Shown here in pieces: positions 1 to 7,535 of a DNA stretch of 12,925 bases. A program made the translations under genes and the position numbers. The notes under the pieces are model-generated. The model was not told the origin of the DNA. It was given only the letters and a program-made list of their open reading frames with translations, and made no database searches. The stretch comes from Comamonas sp. lk (GTDB taxonomy: Bacteria > Pseudomonadota > Gammaproteobacteria > Burkholderiales > Burkholderiaceae_C), in the NCBI GenBank assembly GCA_945898105.1, contig CAMDHL010000036.1, positions 1 to 12,925 on the forward strand, written 5' to 3'. Within the stretch, counting starts at the first letter, position 1, and each line of letters opens with the position of its first letter.

Positions 1-1
1 C

Positions 2-115
2 GTCAGTTCCACCGACATCCGCGAGCGCATAGCCCGCAGTCAAAGTACCCAAGCGCTGCTCACCGAGCCGGTTGCGCGCTATATTGCAGACCACCACCTT
101 TACCCGACGCCCTGA
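2..115 (+). CDS. nadD: NadD C-terminus (nicotinate-nucleotide adenylyltransferase), 5' end outside window
   Basis: The last 37 codons of a gene entering from the left edge are visible and end in TGA at 113–115. The peptide contains [10 protein letters not shown] followed by a short linker and [11 protein letters not shown]. This matches the conserved C-terminus of NadD, where the S-S-T-x-[IL]-R motif belongs to the nucleotide-binding site and the last helix ends in Y-I-x-x-x-x-L-Y. NadD adenylates nicotinic acid mononucleotide to deamido-NAD in the cytoplasm. The stop codon shares its A with the ATG of rsfS (TGATG), and nadD–rsfS is a very common gene pair. The catalytic N-terminal part is not visible, so the call rests on the C-terminal motif and gene order. 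Confidence 0.87.
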   Translation, partial: VSSTDIRERIARSQSTQALLTEPVARYIADHHLYPTP

Positions 116-837
116 TGACCACTTCCCCCGCCAACAAGAAAAACGATATTCAAAAACTACAGCGTGCCATCGTCGATGGCTTGGAGGACGTGAAGGCGCA
201 GGACATACGCGTGTTTGATACCGAGGAACTCTCGGCCTTGTTTGAGCGGGTGATCGTGGCATCTGGCACGTCCAACCGCCAAACCAAGGCGCTGGCCGCC
301 AGCGTGCGCGATGCGGTGCGCGAAGCCGGGTTTTCCAAGCCTCGGATCGAGGGCGAGGGCAATGGCGAGTGGATTATTGTGGACTGCGGCCAAGCGGTGG
401 TGCATATCATGCAGCCGAGTTTTCGCCAGTACTACAACTTGGAAGAACTGTGGGGCGAAAAGCCGGTGCGTTTGAAACTGGGCGTTGCCAAGCCCGCAGC
501 GGCTCCCAAAGTAGTCGTTGAAGTGGCCAAGCCCAAAGCGCCGGCTACATTGCGCCGCTCTAATGCGGCCAAGATCGGTGTGGCAGAGGCTTTTCCTTCC
601 AAAGCCCAAGTGCGCAAAAACGAGGAAGCGGCCGCCAGAGCGGCCAAGAAGAGCGCAACCGCCAAATCACCTGCGCGCAAGAGTGCCATATCTGGTGCAG
701 CCCCAACTCTGGCCGCTAAAAAACCTGTGCGCACCGTGGGCAAAGTGATCGTGCCCGCCAGCAGCACGCGCGCTAAGCCCGCCGCTAAGAAGGCGATTGC
801 AAAGCGGGCTACCGCCAAGCCTGTACGCAAGGGCTGA
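115..837 (+). CDS. rsfS: Ribosomal silencing factor RsfS with long basic C-terminal tail
   Basis: RsfS (Iojap/YbeB family) binds ribosomal protein uL14 on the 50S subunit and blocks joining with 30S, which lowers translation under poor nutrition. Residues about 10–118 form the family core: L-x-x-x-K-A-Q-D-I near 25, the V-A-S-G-T-S-N-R segment at 48–55, the [14 protein letters not shown] stretch at 79–92, V-V-H-I-M-Q at 95–100, and Y-x-L-E-E-L-W at 107–113. The protein is 240 residues against about 105 in E. coli. The excess is a tail (121–240) rich in Ala, Lys and Pro that carries 30 Lys/Arg and only 4 acidic residues by my count, with AKP, AAKK and ATAKP repeats resembling histone H1-like tails. 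The ATG overlaps the nadD stop (TGATG) and no Shine-Dalgarno is evident, which suggests translational coupling. The core assignment is firm; the role of the tail is unknown. Confidence 0.95.
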   Translation: MTTSPANKKNDIQKLQRAIVDGLEDVKAQDIRVFDTEELSALFERVIVASGTSNRQTKALAASVRDAVREAGFSKPRIEGEGNGEWIIVDCGQAVVHIMQPSFRQYYNLEELWGEKPVRLKLGVAKPAAAPKVVVEVAKPKAPATLRRSNAAKIGVAEAFPSKAQVRKNEEAAARAAKKSATAKSPARKSAISGAAPTLAAKKPVRTVGKVIVPASSTRAKPAAKKAIAKRATAKPVRKG

Positions 838-844
838 TGCGCCG

Positions 845-1312
845 GTGCGCTTATATATCGTCGCGGTAGGCCAACGGGTACCCGATTGGGCGCAGACCGC
901 CTGGGACGATTACGCCAAGCGCTTCCCGCATGAAATCCGTATTGAGCTCAAAGCCGTCAAAACCGAGCCACGCAGCTCCAAGACTTTGGAAACTCTTTAT
1001 GCAGCAGAACGAGTACGCATCGAAGCGGCGATCCCGAAGGGCACGCGCATCGTTGTGCTAGACGAGCGCGGCAGCGCGCTAAGCACCATGGCCCTGGCGC
1101 AGCGGCTGACCGACTGGCAAAACAGCGGCTCCGATGTGGCGCTGGTTATCGGCGGGCCGGATGGAGTGGACCCCGCTTTTCGCGCCAGTGCGCATGAGCG
1201 CATACGCTTGTCCGACCTGACGCTGCCGCACGCTATGGTGCGCGTGCTATTGATAGAGCAGTTGTATCGGGCCTGGTCGGTCAATGCCAATCACCCCTAC
1301 CATCGAGAATAA
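845..1312 (+). CDS. rlmH: 23S rRNA (pseudouridine1915-N3)-methyltransferase RlmH
   Basis: RlmH is a small SPOUT methyltransferase. It uses S-adenosylmethionine to methylate pseudouridine 1915 in helix 69 of 23S rRNA on the 70S ribosome. A GTG start at 845 gives 155 residues, exactly the E. coli length, beginning [10 protein letters not shown] like the family's usual M-K-L-x-x-V-A-V-G. An in-frame ATG at 797 lies inside rsfS and would add 16 unrelated residues, so it is rejected. Visible motifs are the cofactor loop V-I-G-G-P-D-G at 101–107, the L-T-L-P-H segment at 125–129, and the invariant C-terminal Y-H-R-E at 152–155. The start lies 7 bases after the rsfS stop, with AAGGG upstream as a possible ribosome binding site. 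rsfS–rlmH is a classic pair of ribosome-acting genes. Confidence 0.96.
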   Translation: MRLYIVAVGQRVPDWAQTAWDDYAKRFPHEIRIELKAVKTEPRSSKTLETLYAAERVRIEAAIPKGTRIVVLDERGSALSTMALAQRLTDWQNSGSDVALVIGGPDGVDPAFRASAHERIRLSDLTLPHAMVRVLLIEQLYRAWSVNANHPYHRE

Positions 1313-1346
1313 TTTTTTACCTAGGCTTTGCCTAATACGTAGCGCA

Positions 1347-1952
1347 ATGACGCCGCCTTTCATTTACCTTGCCTCACAAAGCCCCCGCCGCAGCCAGTTG
1401 CTGGAACAACTTGGTGTGGTGCATCGTGTGCTGTTACCAGGTGCTGATGAGGACAGCGAAGCGCTGGAGGTGGTGTTGCCAGGTGAAACACCGCGCGACT
1501 ATGTGCAACGCGTCACGGCTTTGAAGCTTCGCGCTGCCTTGGCGCGTTTGCAGCGTATGGACCTCCCAGATGCGCCTGTGTTGTGCGCTGACACCACGGT
1601 GGCCCTGGGCGATGAAATTTTGGGAAAACCCGCAGACGCTCAGGATGCGCAGCGCATGCTCGGACGGTTGTCGGGCCGCACGCACCAGGTATTTACGGCC
1701 ATTGCGCTGAGTTGGGGCGGGCGGGTAGAGCAGGCTTGCAGCGCCTCGGATGTAGTGTTCGATGGTTTGACGCCGCATGCTATTGACCACTATGTGGCCA
1801 GCGGCGAGCCGATGGGCAAGGCCGGCGCTTATGCGGTGCAGGGCAGAGCGGCGGTTTTTATCGCCCGGATTGAAGGAAGTTATTCTGGCATCATGGGTTT
1901 GCCCTTGTTTGAAACCGCACAACTGCTGCGCACCATGGGCGCTTGGGAATAA
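1347..1952 (+). CDS. maf: Maf family nucleoside triphosphate pyrophosphatase (YhdE type)
   Basis: This encodes 201 residues of the Maf/HAM1 fold, a cytoplasmic pyrophosphatase. The YhdE branch hydrolyses dTTP, UTP and some modified pyrimidine nucleotides to monophosphates, probably as housecleaning. Motifs are S-Q-S-P-R-R at 10–15 (phosphate binding), C-A-D-T at 80–83 with the likely catalytic Asp82, K94-P, L-S-G-R-T-H at 108–113, and [10 protein letters not shown] at 157–166. The K-A-G-A-Y-x-x-Q-G block and [10 protein letters not shown] fit YhdE better than the YceF branch (7-methyl-GTP). The ATG at 1347 gives the normal family N-terminus; the frame stays open back to 1284 inside rlmH, but those residues do not resemble Maf. 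It ends 4 bases before rng. No strong ribosome binding site is visible. Confidence 0.94.
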   Translation: MTPPFIYLASQSPRRSQLLEQLGVVHRVLLPGADEDSEALEVVLPGETPRDYVQRVTALKLRAALARLQRMDLPDAPVLCADTTVALGDEILGKPADAQDAQRMLGRLSGRTHQVFTAIALSWGGRVEQACSASDVVFDGLTPHAIDHYVASGEPMGKAGAYAVQGRAAVFIARIEGSYSGIMGLPLFETAQLLRTMGAWE

Positions 1953-1956
1953 AGCG

Positions 1957-3432
1957 ATGCAACAGGATATTTTGGTCAACTGGTCGCCGCAGGAAACGCG
2001 TGTGGCTGTTATCGAGCACGGTGCTGTGCAGGAACTGCATGTGGAGCGCACGTTGGAGCGCGGCCTGGTGGGCAATGTCTATATTGGCAAAGTCTCGCGC
2101 GTGTTGCCGGGTATGCAATCGGCGTTTATCGACATCGGGCTGGAGCGCGCCGCTTTTTTGCACGTTGCTGATGTGTGGCACAAACCCGCTGAAGGCGAGA
2201 CGCTCAGCGCCGCGCGTGCCAGCCAAGCGCAGGTGCCCATAGAGCGGCAGGTGTTTGAAGGCCAGGCGCTGATGGTTCAGGTGATTAAAGACCCAATGGG
2301 CACCAAGGGTGCGCGCTTGTCCACGCAAATCAGTATTGCTGGACGGATGTTGGTTTTTTTACCGCAGGATGACCATATTGGTGTTTCGCAAAAAATACCC
2401 CTGGAGCAACGCGAAGCCTTACGCCGTCGGGTGCAAGAACTAGCTGGTGAGGTCGGTGGCGGCTTTATTTTGCGCACCAATGCCGAGGATGCAAGCGATG
2501 CCGAAATTGCCGACGACGTTGCCTATTTGCGCAAAGCCTGGGCTCGCATCAAAGAAGCGGGTCAGCGCCTGCCGCCGCCCAGCCTCCTGCACCAGGACTT
2601 GAATTTGCTGCAACGCGTACTGCGCGACCTGGTGGGCGAGGTGACCCAAACCATACGCGTCGATTCGCGCGAGCAGTTTGAGCTTTTGCATGCTTTTGGC
2701 AGCGAGTTCATGCCGCAAGCGGTCAAGAAATTGCAGCACTACAAGGGTGAGCGCCCGATTTTTGATTTGTATTCGGTAGACGAGGAAATTGCCAAGGCGC
2801 TGGGACGGCGGGTGGACTTAAAGTCCGGCGGCTATTTGATCGTGGACCAAACCGAAGCGCTGACCACCGTGGATGTGAACACCGGCGGTTATGTGGGCGC
2901 ACGTAACTTTGACGACACTATTTTCAAAACCAATCTGGAGGCGGCTCAGGCCTTGGCGCGGCAACTGCGATTGCGCAATTTAGGCGGCATCATCGTGGCC
3001 GATTTTATTGATATGGCGCGTGAGGAACACCGCGAGGCGGTGTTGGCCGAATTTCGTAAGCAGTTATCGCGCGACAGGGTTAAAACCATGACCGGCGGTT
3101 TTTCGCAACTGGGCTTGGTGGAATTAACGCGCAAGCGTACGCGTGAATCGCTGGCCCATATGCTGTGCGAGCCCTGCCCTTCATGCCAAGGAAAGGGTAT
3201 CGTAAAAACTGCGCGCAGCGTGGCCTATGACATATTTCGGGAAATTTTGCGTGAGGCGCGTCAGTTCAATCCGCAGGAGTTTCGCGTGGTGGCCGCGCCG
3301 CAAGTGGTTGATCTTTTGCTGGATGAAGAAAGTCAGCATTTGGCGGGTTTGAGTGAGTTCATTGGAAAGCCCGTATCGCTGCAAGCCGAGGGCGCGATGG
3401 GGCAAGAGCAGTACGATATTGTGTTGTTATAG
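1957..3432 (+). CDS. rng: Ribonuclease G
   Basis: RNase G is an RNase E-family endoribonuclease that matures the 5' end of 16S rRNA and cuts some mRNAs. The ATG at 1957 gives 491 residues, close to the 489 of E. coli RNase G and far shorter than RNase E, so there is no degradosome scaffold. The N-terminus (ILVNWSPQETRVAVIEHG) is RNase G-like. An S1-type RNA-binding domain spans about 38–125 (G-N-V-Y-I-G-K-V-S-R-V-L-P-G-M). The catalytic magnesium ligands fall at D306 (T-V-D-V-N) and D349 (A-D-F-I-D-M), and the zinc-link cysteines at C404 and C407 (C-E-P-C-P-S-C). The frame is open further upstream inside maf, but only this start matches the family. maf–rng adjacency is common in proteobacteria. 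It ends 27 bases before the surface-glycan genes. Confidence 0.96.
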   Translation: MQQDILVNWSPQETRVAVIEHGAVQELHVERTLERGLVGNVYIGKVSRVLPGMQSAFIDIGLERAAFLHVADVWHKPAEGETLSAARASQAQVPIERQVFEGQALMVQVIKDPMGTKGARLSTQISIAGRMLVFLPQDDHIGVSQKIPLEQREALRRRVQELAGEVGGGFILRTNAEDASDAEIADDVAYLRKAWARIKEAGQRLPPPSLLHQDLNLLQRVLRDLVGEVTQTIRVDSREQFELLHAFGSEFMPQAVKKLQHYKGERPIFDLYSVDEEIAKALGRRVDLKSGGYLIVDQTEALTTVDVNTGGYVGARNFDDTIFKTNLEAAQALARQLRLRNLGGIIVADFIDMAREEHREAVLAEFRKQLSRDRVKTMTGGFSQLGLVELTRKRTRESLAHMLCEPCPSCQGKGIVKTARSVAYDIFREILREARQFNPQEFRVVAAPQVVDLLLDEESQHLAGLSEFIGKPVSLQAEGAMGQEQYDIVLL

Positions 3433-3433
3433 A

Positions 3434-3453
3434 CAATACCCAGCAATACCCAA
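3434..3453 (+). repeat. Two tandem copies of a 10-base repeat in the rng–deacetylase gap
   Basis: CAATACCCAG is followed directly by CAATACCCAA, and a shorter CAATAC recurs just inside the next gene at 3466–3471. The pair fills most of the 27-base spacer that separates housekeeping genes from the glycan block. It could be a small tandem duplication or a protein-binding site. No promoter or strong ribosome binding site is recognisable here. Confidence 0.4.
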
Positions 3454-3459
3454 GCCTTC

Positions 3460-4185
3460 ATGCAGCAATACGCGATATTGACTTACCACCAAATTGATTT
3501 GGCGCCGCCACCTCCAGCGGCGTTTCGCAGTCTGTATGTGGCGCCGGATTCTTTTGCCAGGCAGATGCGCTGGCTCAAACGACTGGGCTATCGCGGCCTA
3601 TCCATGCGCGACTTGATGCCTTACTTGCGCGGGGAAAAGGTGGGTAAGGTTGTCGGCCTAACTTTTGACGATGGTTATTGCAACAATCTGCACCATGCAC
3701 TGCCTGTCTTGCAAGACTGTGGCTTCACTGCGACCTGTTATGTCATAAGTCAATTGCTGGGAAAAACTAATGTGTGGGATCTTTCCAACGGCGTTAAGCA
3801 GGCTGATTTAATGTCCCCTGAGCAAATTCGTGCCTGGTCGCAAGCGGGGATGGAGATTGGTGCGCATACCCAAAACCATTGCCAATTGACGAGTTTGCCC
3901 GACGAGGATGCGTTGCGTGAGATAAGCGCGTCTAAAGAGGAATTGGCCGATCTCATAGGACGGGAGGTTGAGCATTTTTGCTATCCCTATGGCATCTACG
4001 AAGCGCGCCATACGGCCATGGCCAAAACTGCTGGGTACCAAAGTGCCACCACGACGCGGCGCGGCAAAGTGCAGCCGGGCGCGGATTTGTTTCAGCTACA
4101 CCGAATTCCTGTTGTGCGCTCAACTTACCTACCGCAGTTTTTGCTAAAGCTGCTTACCGAATATGAAAACGGGAAGGATGCCTAG
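3460..4185 (+). CDS. NodB-type polysaccharide deacetylase (carbohydrate esterase 4)
   Basis: The 241-residue protein is a compact CE4 (NodB homology) domain, which removes N- or O-acetyl groups from amino-sugar glycans with a divalent metal. Motif 1 is L-T-F-D-D-G-Y at 67–73 (D70 likely general base, D71 metal ligand). Motif 2 is H136-T-Q-N-H140, the two metal-binding histidines. Motif 3 is the C-Y-P-Y-G stretch at 174–178. The N-terminal L-T-Y-H at 7–10 is common in this family. No signal peptide or membrane segment is seen, so it may act on the cytoplasmic face. It is 3 bases upstream of a GT4 gene, in a block with msbA, so a lipopolysaccharide or lipid-linked amino sugar is the likely substrate. 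By family, the NaxD deacetylases of Francisella and Bordetella are one model. A role in another glycan cannot be excluded. Confidence 0.88.
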   Translation: MQQYAILTYHQIDLAPPPPAAFRSLYVAPDSFARQMRWLKRLGYRGLSMRDLMPYLRGEKVGKVVGLTFDDGYCNNLHHALPVLQDCGFTATCYVISQLLGKTNVWDLSNGVKQADLMSPEQIRAWSQAGMEIGAHTQNHCQLTSLPDEDALREISASKEELADLIGREVEHFCYPYGIYEARHTAMAKTAGYQSATTTRRGKVQPGADLFQLHRIPVVRSTYLPQFLLKLLTEYENGKDA

Positions 4186-4188
4186 GCT

Positions 4189-5397
4189 ATGGCAATCCAG
4201 AAACCTAAAGGCGCCAAACCGAAAATAGCCATTCTTTCCCGCAATTTCAGCAAGGGCGCTGGTGGTGCGGAAAACTATGCGGTCAATTTGGCCGAGCAGT
4301 TAGCCGATGAATTTGAATTCCATGTATTTTGCGAGCGATCAGACGTATCGCATCCGGCTATCACTATTCATTGCATGGGACGCAACATCACACGCCCGCG
4401 CTGGATTGCCTTATGGTTATTTGCGTGGTGGTCGTGGCGCCAAACGCGACAAGGTTTTGCCATCGTCCATTCGCATGAAAACACGTGGCATGGCGATGTG
4501 CAGACGGCGCATGTGCGTCCTATGCGCTTTAGCTTGTTTGTTCGGGCTTCTTCGCCAATTGCCAAGTTATTGGTTTACTTGAAAATTTGCACTAGTCCCC
4601 GACTTCTGGCGCATTTGTGCTTGGAGCGTTTGCGCTTTGATAGCAGAGGTCGTAGGGTAATTGTTGCGGTAGCCCCAGCATTGGCAGACATTATCGAGAC
4701 CACTTATGCAGTGGAGCAGGCACGGCTGCGTTTGGTGCCGCCAGGTATCGATCTGCGTCTCGCTGGCGATACCGATGGCCCGCAAGTTTTGTCCAAGTTG
4801 AATGCCCGTAAGGCTTTGGGTCTGCCTTTAGAAAGCTGGATTCTTTTGTTCGTTGGTCATAACTTTGAGAAAAAGGGGCTTGCCGCCGTTTTGCGTAGCC
4901 TGCCTATGCTGCCAGTTGATGTTTCCCTGGTGGTGGTGGGTGGCAGTGCAAGGCAAGTGGAAACCTGGCGCTCGCGCGTTGGACGACAGCGTTTAGACGA
5001 GCGAGTGATTTTCACGGGCTCACTTTCGGATGTCTCACCTGCCTTTGCTGCGGCGGATTGTCTGGTGCATGCCACCTTGGATGATATGTTTCCCTTGGTA
5101 GTGCTGGAGGCCATGGCTGCCAAGGTGCCGGTGTTGCTCAGCGTGGCTCCCTTTTGCCTTGCCTCGCCATTGGTGCAAACAGTTGAGGCAGCTTGGATGC
5201 TGCAGGATCCAAATTCCGAGCAACAAATCGCACATGCTGTCGGCGCGCTAAGGGATGATCCTGATCTGAGAGGAGCACAAGTTGCCCGCGCTGCCGCTTT
5301 TGCAAATGACCATGGATGGTCGCAAGTTGCCGGGCAGCAAGCGCAAATTTACTGGGATTTGAATTCCACTAAAAACTTGAACGGCTTAAACGTTTGA
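4189..5397 (+). CDS. GT4 family glycosyltransferase, WaaG-like
   Basis: The 402-residue protein has the GT-B layout of family GT4 retaining transferases. The N-terminal acceptor domain begins at about 12 with I-A-I-L-S-R-N-F and a glycine-rich loop G-A-G-G-A-E-N-Y (23–30). The nucleotide-sugar domain begins near 217 with L-L-F-V-G-H-N-F-E-K-K-G, which resembles the donor-binding loop of WaaG, the lipopolysaccharide core glucosyltransferase I. The F-P-L-V-V-L-E-A-M-A motif at 301–310 is the second half of the E-x7-E signature; the first Glu is replaced by Asp (D299), a tolerated variant in GT4. It likely works at the cytoplasmic face of the inner membrane on nascent lipid A–core, but the sugar and acceptor cannot be read. 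It starts 3 bases after the deacetylase stop, with AAGGA about 10 bases before the ATG, and ends 13 bases before galE. Confidence 0.9.
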   Translation: MAIQKPKGAKPKIAILSRNFSKGAGGAENYAVNLAEQLADEFEFHVFCERSDVSHPAITIHCMGRNITRPRWIALWLFAWWSWRQTRQGFAIVHSHENTWHGDVQTAHVRPMRFSLFVRASSPIAKLLVYLKICTSPRLLAHLCLERLRFDSRGRRVIVAVAPALADIIETTYAVEQARLRLVPPGIDLRLAGDTDGPQVLSKLNARKALGLPLESWILLFVGHNFEKKGLAAVLRSLPMLPVDVSLVVVGGSARQVETWRSRVGRQRLDERVIFTGSLSDVSPAFAAADCLVHATLDDMFPLVVLEAMAAKVPVLLSVAPFCLASPLVQTVEAAWMLQDPNSEQQIAHAVGALRDDPDLRGAQVARAAAFANDHGWSQVAGQQAQIYWDLNSTKNLNGLNV

Positions 5398-5410
5398 TCG
5401 GAGTTTTCGC

Positions 5411-6433
5411 TTGAAAAGTACTATTTTGATTACCGGAGGTACTGGGTATATCGGTTCACATGCCGCTGTCGAATTGATGCAAGCCGGTTGTAATGTCGTA
5501 GTTTTGGACAATCTGTGTAACAGCGATGTACGCGTCATTGAGCGCTTGAAAAATATTTGTGGCAATGCGCCGCAATTTGTAAATGGCGATGTTCGTGACT
5601 CAGCTCTGCTTGATAAGGTCTTTGCCCTTCACCCCATTAATGCCGTTATGCATTTTGCAGGACTCAAATCGGTGGGCGAATCCTGGCAACAGGCGGCGCA
5701 TTATTTGGACAACAACGTGGGCGGTACAGCTTGCCTTGTGGCAGCTATGGAGCGTGCAGATGTGCGACGCTTGGTTTTTAGTTCGTCGGCGACTGTATAT
5801 GGGCAACCCGATACCGTTCCCATCTTGGAAACCGCCCCCTTGCGTACGACCAACCCCTATGGACGAAGCAAGCTATTGTGTGAGGATATGCTGCGCGAAT
5901 TGCAGGCTGTGGACAGTCGCTGGCAAGTCGCATTGCTGCGCTATTTCAATCCTGTAGGTGCACATGCCAGCGGCCTGATTGGCGAAAATCCAACGGGCGT
6001 TCCTAATAATTTGATGCCTTATATCGCTCAGGTCGCTTCAGGTCGACACCCGTTCTTACGAGTCTTTGGCAACGACTACCCAACCATCGATGGCACAGGC
6101 ATACGCGATTACATTCACGTGGTGGATTTAGCGCAGGGCCACCTTGCTGCGCTGCGTTATCTGGAGCAAGTGGAAAAAGGCATTACCGTCAATCTGGGAA
6201 CCGGCAGCGGCGTGAGCGTACTGCAATTGGTAGATGCATTTAAGCAGGCTACAGGTATGGAGATTCCTTACCAAATTTACCCCCGTCGCCCGGGAGATGT
6301 TGCAAGTTGCTATGCAGCGACGGATTTGGCATTGGAAGCACTAAGCTGGCGTGCACTGTTGCCGATCGAGGTGATGTGTGCAGATGCCTGGAGGTGGGAG
6401 CAGTCGATCAAGAATGCCGTTGATCATGACTAA
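5411..6433 (+). CDS. galE: UDP-glucose 4-epimerase
   Basis: GalE interconverts UDP-glucose and UDP-galactose with tightly bound NAD and feeds galactose into surface glycans. The 340-residue length equals the family norm (338 in E. coli). The Rossmann NAD motif is T-G-G-T-G-Y-I-G at 8–15. The catalytic set is S126 in F-S-S-S-A-T-V-Y-G, Y150 and K154 in N-P-Y-G-R-S-K. The F-N-P-V-G-A-H stretch is also typical. The start is TTG at 5411: it follows GGAG at 5400–5403 with a 7-base spacing and gives exactly the family N-terminus, with no better ATG or GTG nearby. The 3' end overlaps the GT9 gene by 8 bases if that gene starts at 6426. Activity on N-acetylated UDP-sugars cannot be excluded from sequence alone. 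Confidence 0.93.
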   Translation: MKSTILITGGTGYIGSHAAVELMQAGCNVVVLDNLCNSDVRVIERLKNICGNAPQFVNGDVRDSALLDKVFALHPINAVMHFAGLKSVGESWQQAAHYLDNNVGGTACLVAAMERADVRRLVFSSSATVYGQPDTVPILETAPLRTTNPYGRSKLLCEDMLRELQAVDSRWQVALLRYFNPVGAHASGLIGENPTGVPNNLMPYIAQVASGRHPFLRVFGNDYPTIDGTGIRDYIHVVDLAQGHLAALRYLEQVEKGITVNLGTGSGVSVLQLVDAFKQATGMEIPYQIYPRRPGDVASCYAATDLALEALSWRALLPIEVMCADAWRWEQSIKNAVDHD

Positions 6434-7535
6434 ATTTCAGCAATCGCTGCCAACAGCTCCGAACAATATTTTGTTATTGAAGTCACACAGCATGGGCGTT
6501 GGAGACTTGTTGCGCAGTTCTGCAGCTTGGGCGGCTATAAAGGCGCGCTGGCCGCAAGTAAATATACATTTATGTATGTTGAGTAACCACGAAGGTTATG
6601 TAGTACAAGAATTGATCGGATCCCATCATCTTTTGAGCAGCGTGCATTTCATCACTGCCAAACTGGGACGTCCAGGTGAGGAGCGGCAGAAAAGTTTATC
6701 GATAAGGGAAACCTTTGCCCGCATCCAAGCCAGCCTTGGCGCATTGCCTTTGGATTTAGTCATCGATTGCGAACCAGCAGGTATTCGTACGTCGCTCCTG
6801 ACGCGGCGCATTGCACGCGCAAGGTCTGCAATTTCTGTAGGTATTGCGCAGTTTCCGTTACGTCGTTTTTTTTACAACGTTAGTGCGCCATCAAATAGGA
6901 CTTACCGTAAATCACACAATTTGACCCGCCTCATGGATTACACGGAGCGCGATTTCGTAGTGCTCGCTGCATTGGGGATCGAGAGGGCGGGCACGCGCAT
7001 TAATTTGCGATTGTCCGCCAAAGGAATGGCATGGAAGCGAGCCTTCGGACCGACGGCAAGTCCTGGGCGAAAGCTGGTCGTTTTGAATATCGGTTGCGGG
7101 ACTTCTGATGCGCTGGTTAAGCGCCCAGAAATCGCGTCCTTTGTTGAAAATTTCTTATCCTTGTATAAAGCGGTCCCTTTTGATTTGCATTTAGCCGGTG
7201 CCGGTTTTGAAAAAGAGGCAAATACACAATTTGCGCGATTGCTTGAAGCTCGGATGAAAGCAGCTGGGTTCAATTGCCCAGTAAGAGATTGGGCTGGGGA
7301 GCTTTCCATTGAGGAATCAGCCGCATTGCTCGATTGTGCAGATCTCGTCGTCTCTACTGATTCCGGGCCTTATCACATGGCGGTCGCTTTGGGAGTACCC
7401 ACGCTATGCTGGTTTAAATTCGACACATTGCCTTCGGTACATAGGCAGGAAGGCGTGACTTGTTTAACCGAGCCGCAACCTTTTGAATTTACCAGCGCCG
7501 CTTTGGATCTGCTTAACTTTGACTCAAGCGGATAA
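6426..7535 (+). CDS. GT9 family glycosyltransferase (lipopolysaccharide heptosyltransferase-like)
   Basis: The 369-residue protein fits the GT9 heptosyltransferase family, GT-B enzymes that transfer heptose or a related sugar to the inner core. The N-terminal segment N-I-L-L-L-K-S-H-S-M-G-V-G-D-L-L (14–29) carries the family's Gly-Asp (D27). The donor domain has L-N-I-G-C-G-T at 220–226, L-A-G-A-G near 256, and the strongest signature at 309–325: V-S-T-D-S-G-P-Y-H-M-A-V-A-L-G-V-P. It is divergent from typical WaaC and WaaF, so the sugar is left open. The start is uncertain: ATG at 6426 overlaps galE by 8 bases, with in-frame ATG at 6414 and GTG at 6378 (preceded by GAGGTG) as alternatives. 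Its 3' end overlaps the opposite-strand msbA by 23 bases. Local GC looks low (25 of 60 at 6841–6900). Confidence 0.88.
   Translation: MTKFQQSLPTAPNNILLLKSHSMGVGDLLRSSAAWAAIKARWPQVNIHLCMLSNHEGYVVQELIGSHHLLSSVHFITAKLGRPGEERQKSLSIRETFARIQASLGALPLDLVIDCEPAGIRTSLLTRRIARARSAISVGIAQFPLRRFFYNVSAPSNRTYRKSHNLTRLMDYTERDFVVLAALGIERAGTRINLRLSAKGMAWKRAFGPTASPGRKLVVLNIGCGTSDALVKRPEIASFVENFLSLYKAVPFDLHLAGAGFEKEANTQFARLLEARMKAAGFNCPVRDWAGELSIEESAALLDCADLVVSTDSGPYHMAVALGVPTLCWFKFDTLPSVHRQEGVTCLTEPQPFEFTSAALDLLNFDSSG

Noticed and set aside
432..830. Antisense open frame of 132 codons over the rsfS tail
   Set aside because: It is Ala/Leu-rich with no recognisable domain and is the expected mirror of a GC-biased Ala/Lys coding stretch.
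797..844. A longer rlmH reading frame from an ATG inside rsfS
   Set aside because: It adds 16 residues unlike RlmH. GTG at 845 gives the exact family length and N-terminus.
1322..1334. Hairpin TAGGC-TTT-GCCTA between rlmH and maf as a terminator
   Set aside because: The stem is only 5 bp, no T-run follows on the + strand, and maf continues in the same direction without an obvious promoter.
1777..1956. A longer rng reading frame beginning inside maf
   Set aside because: The extra 60 residues are an out-of-frame reading of maf, and ATG at 1957 matches RNase G N-termini.
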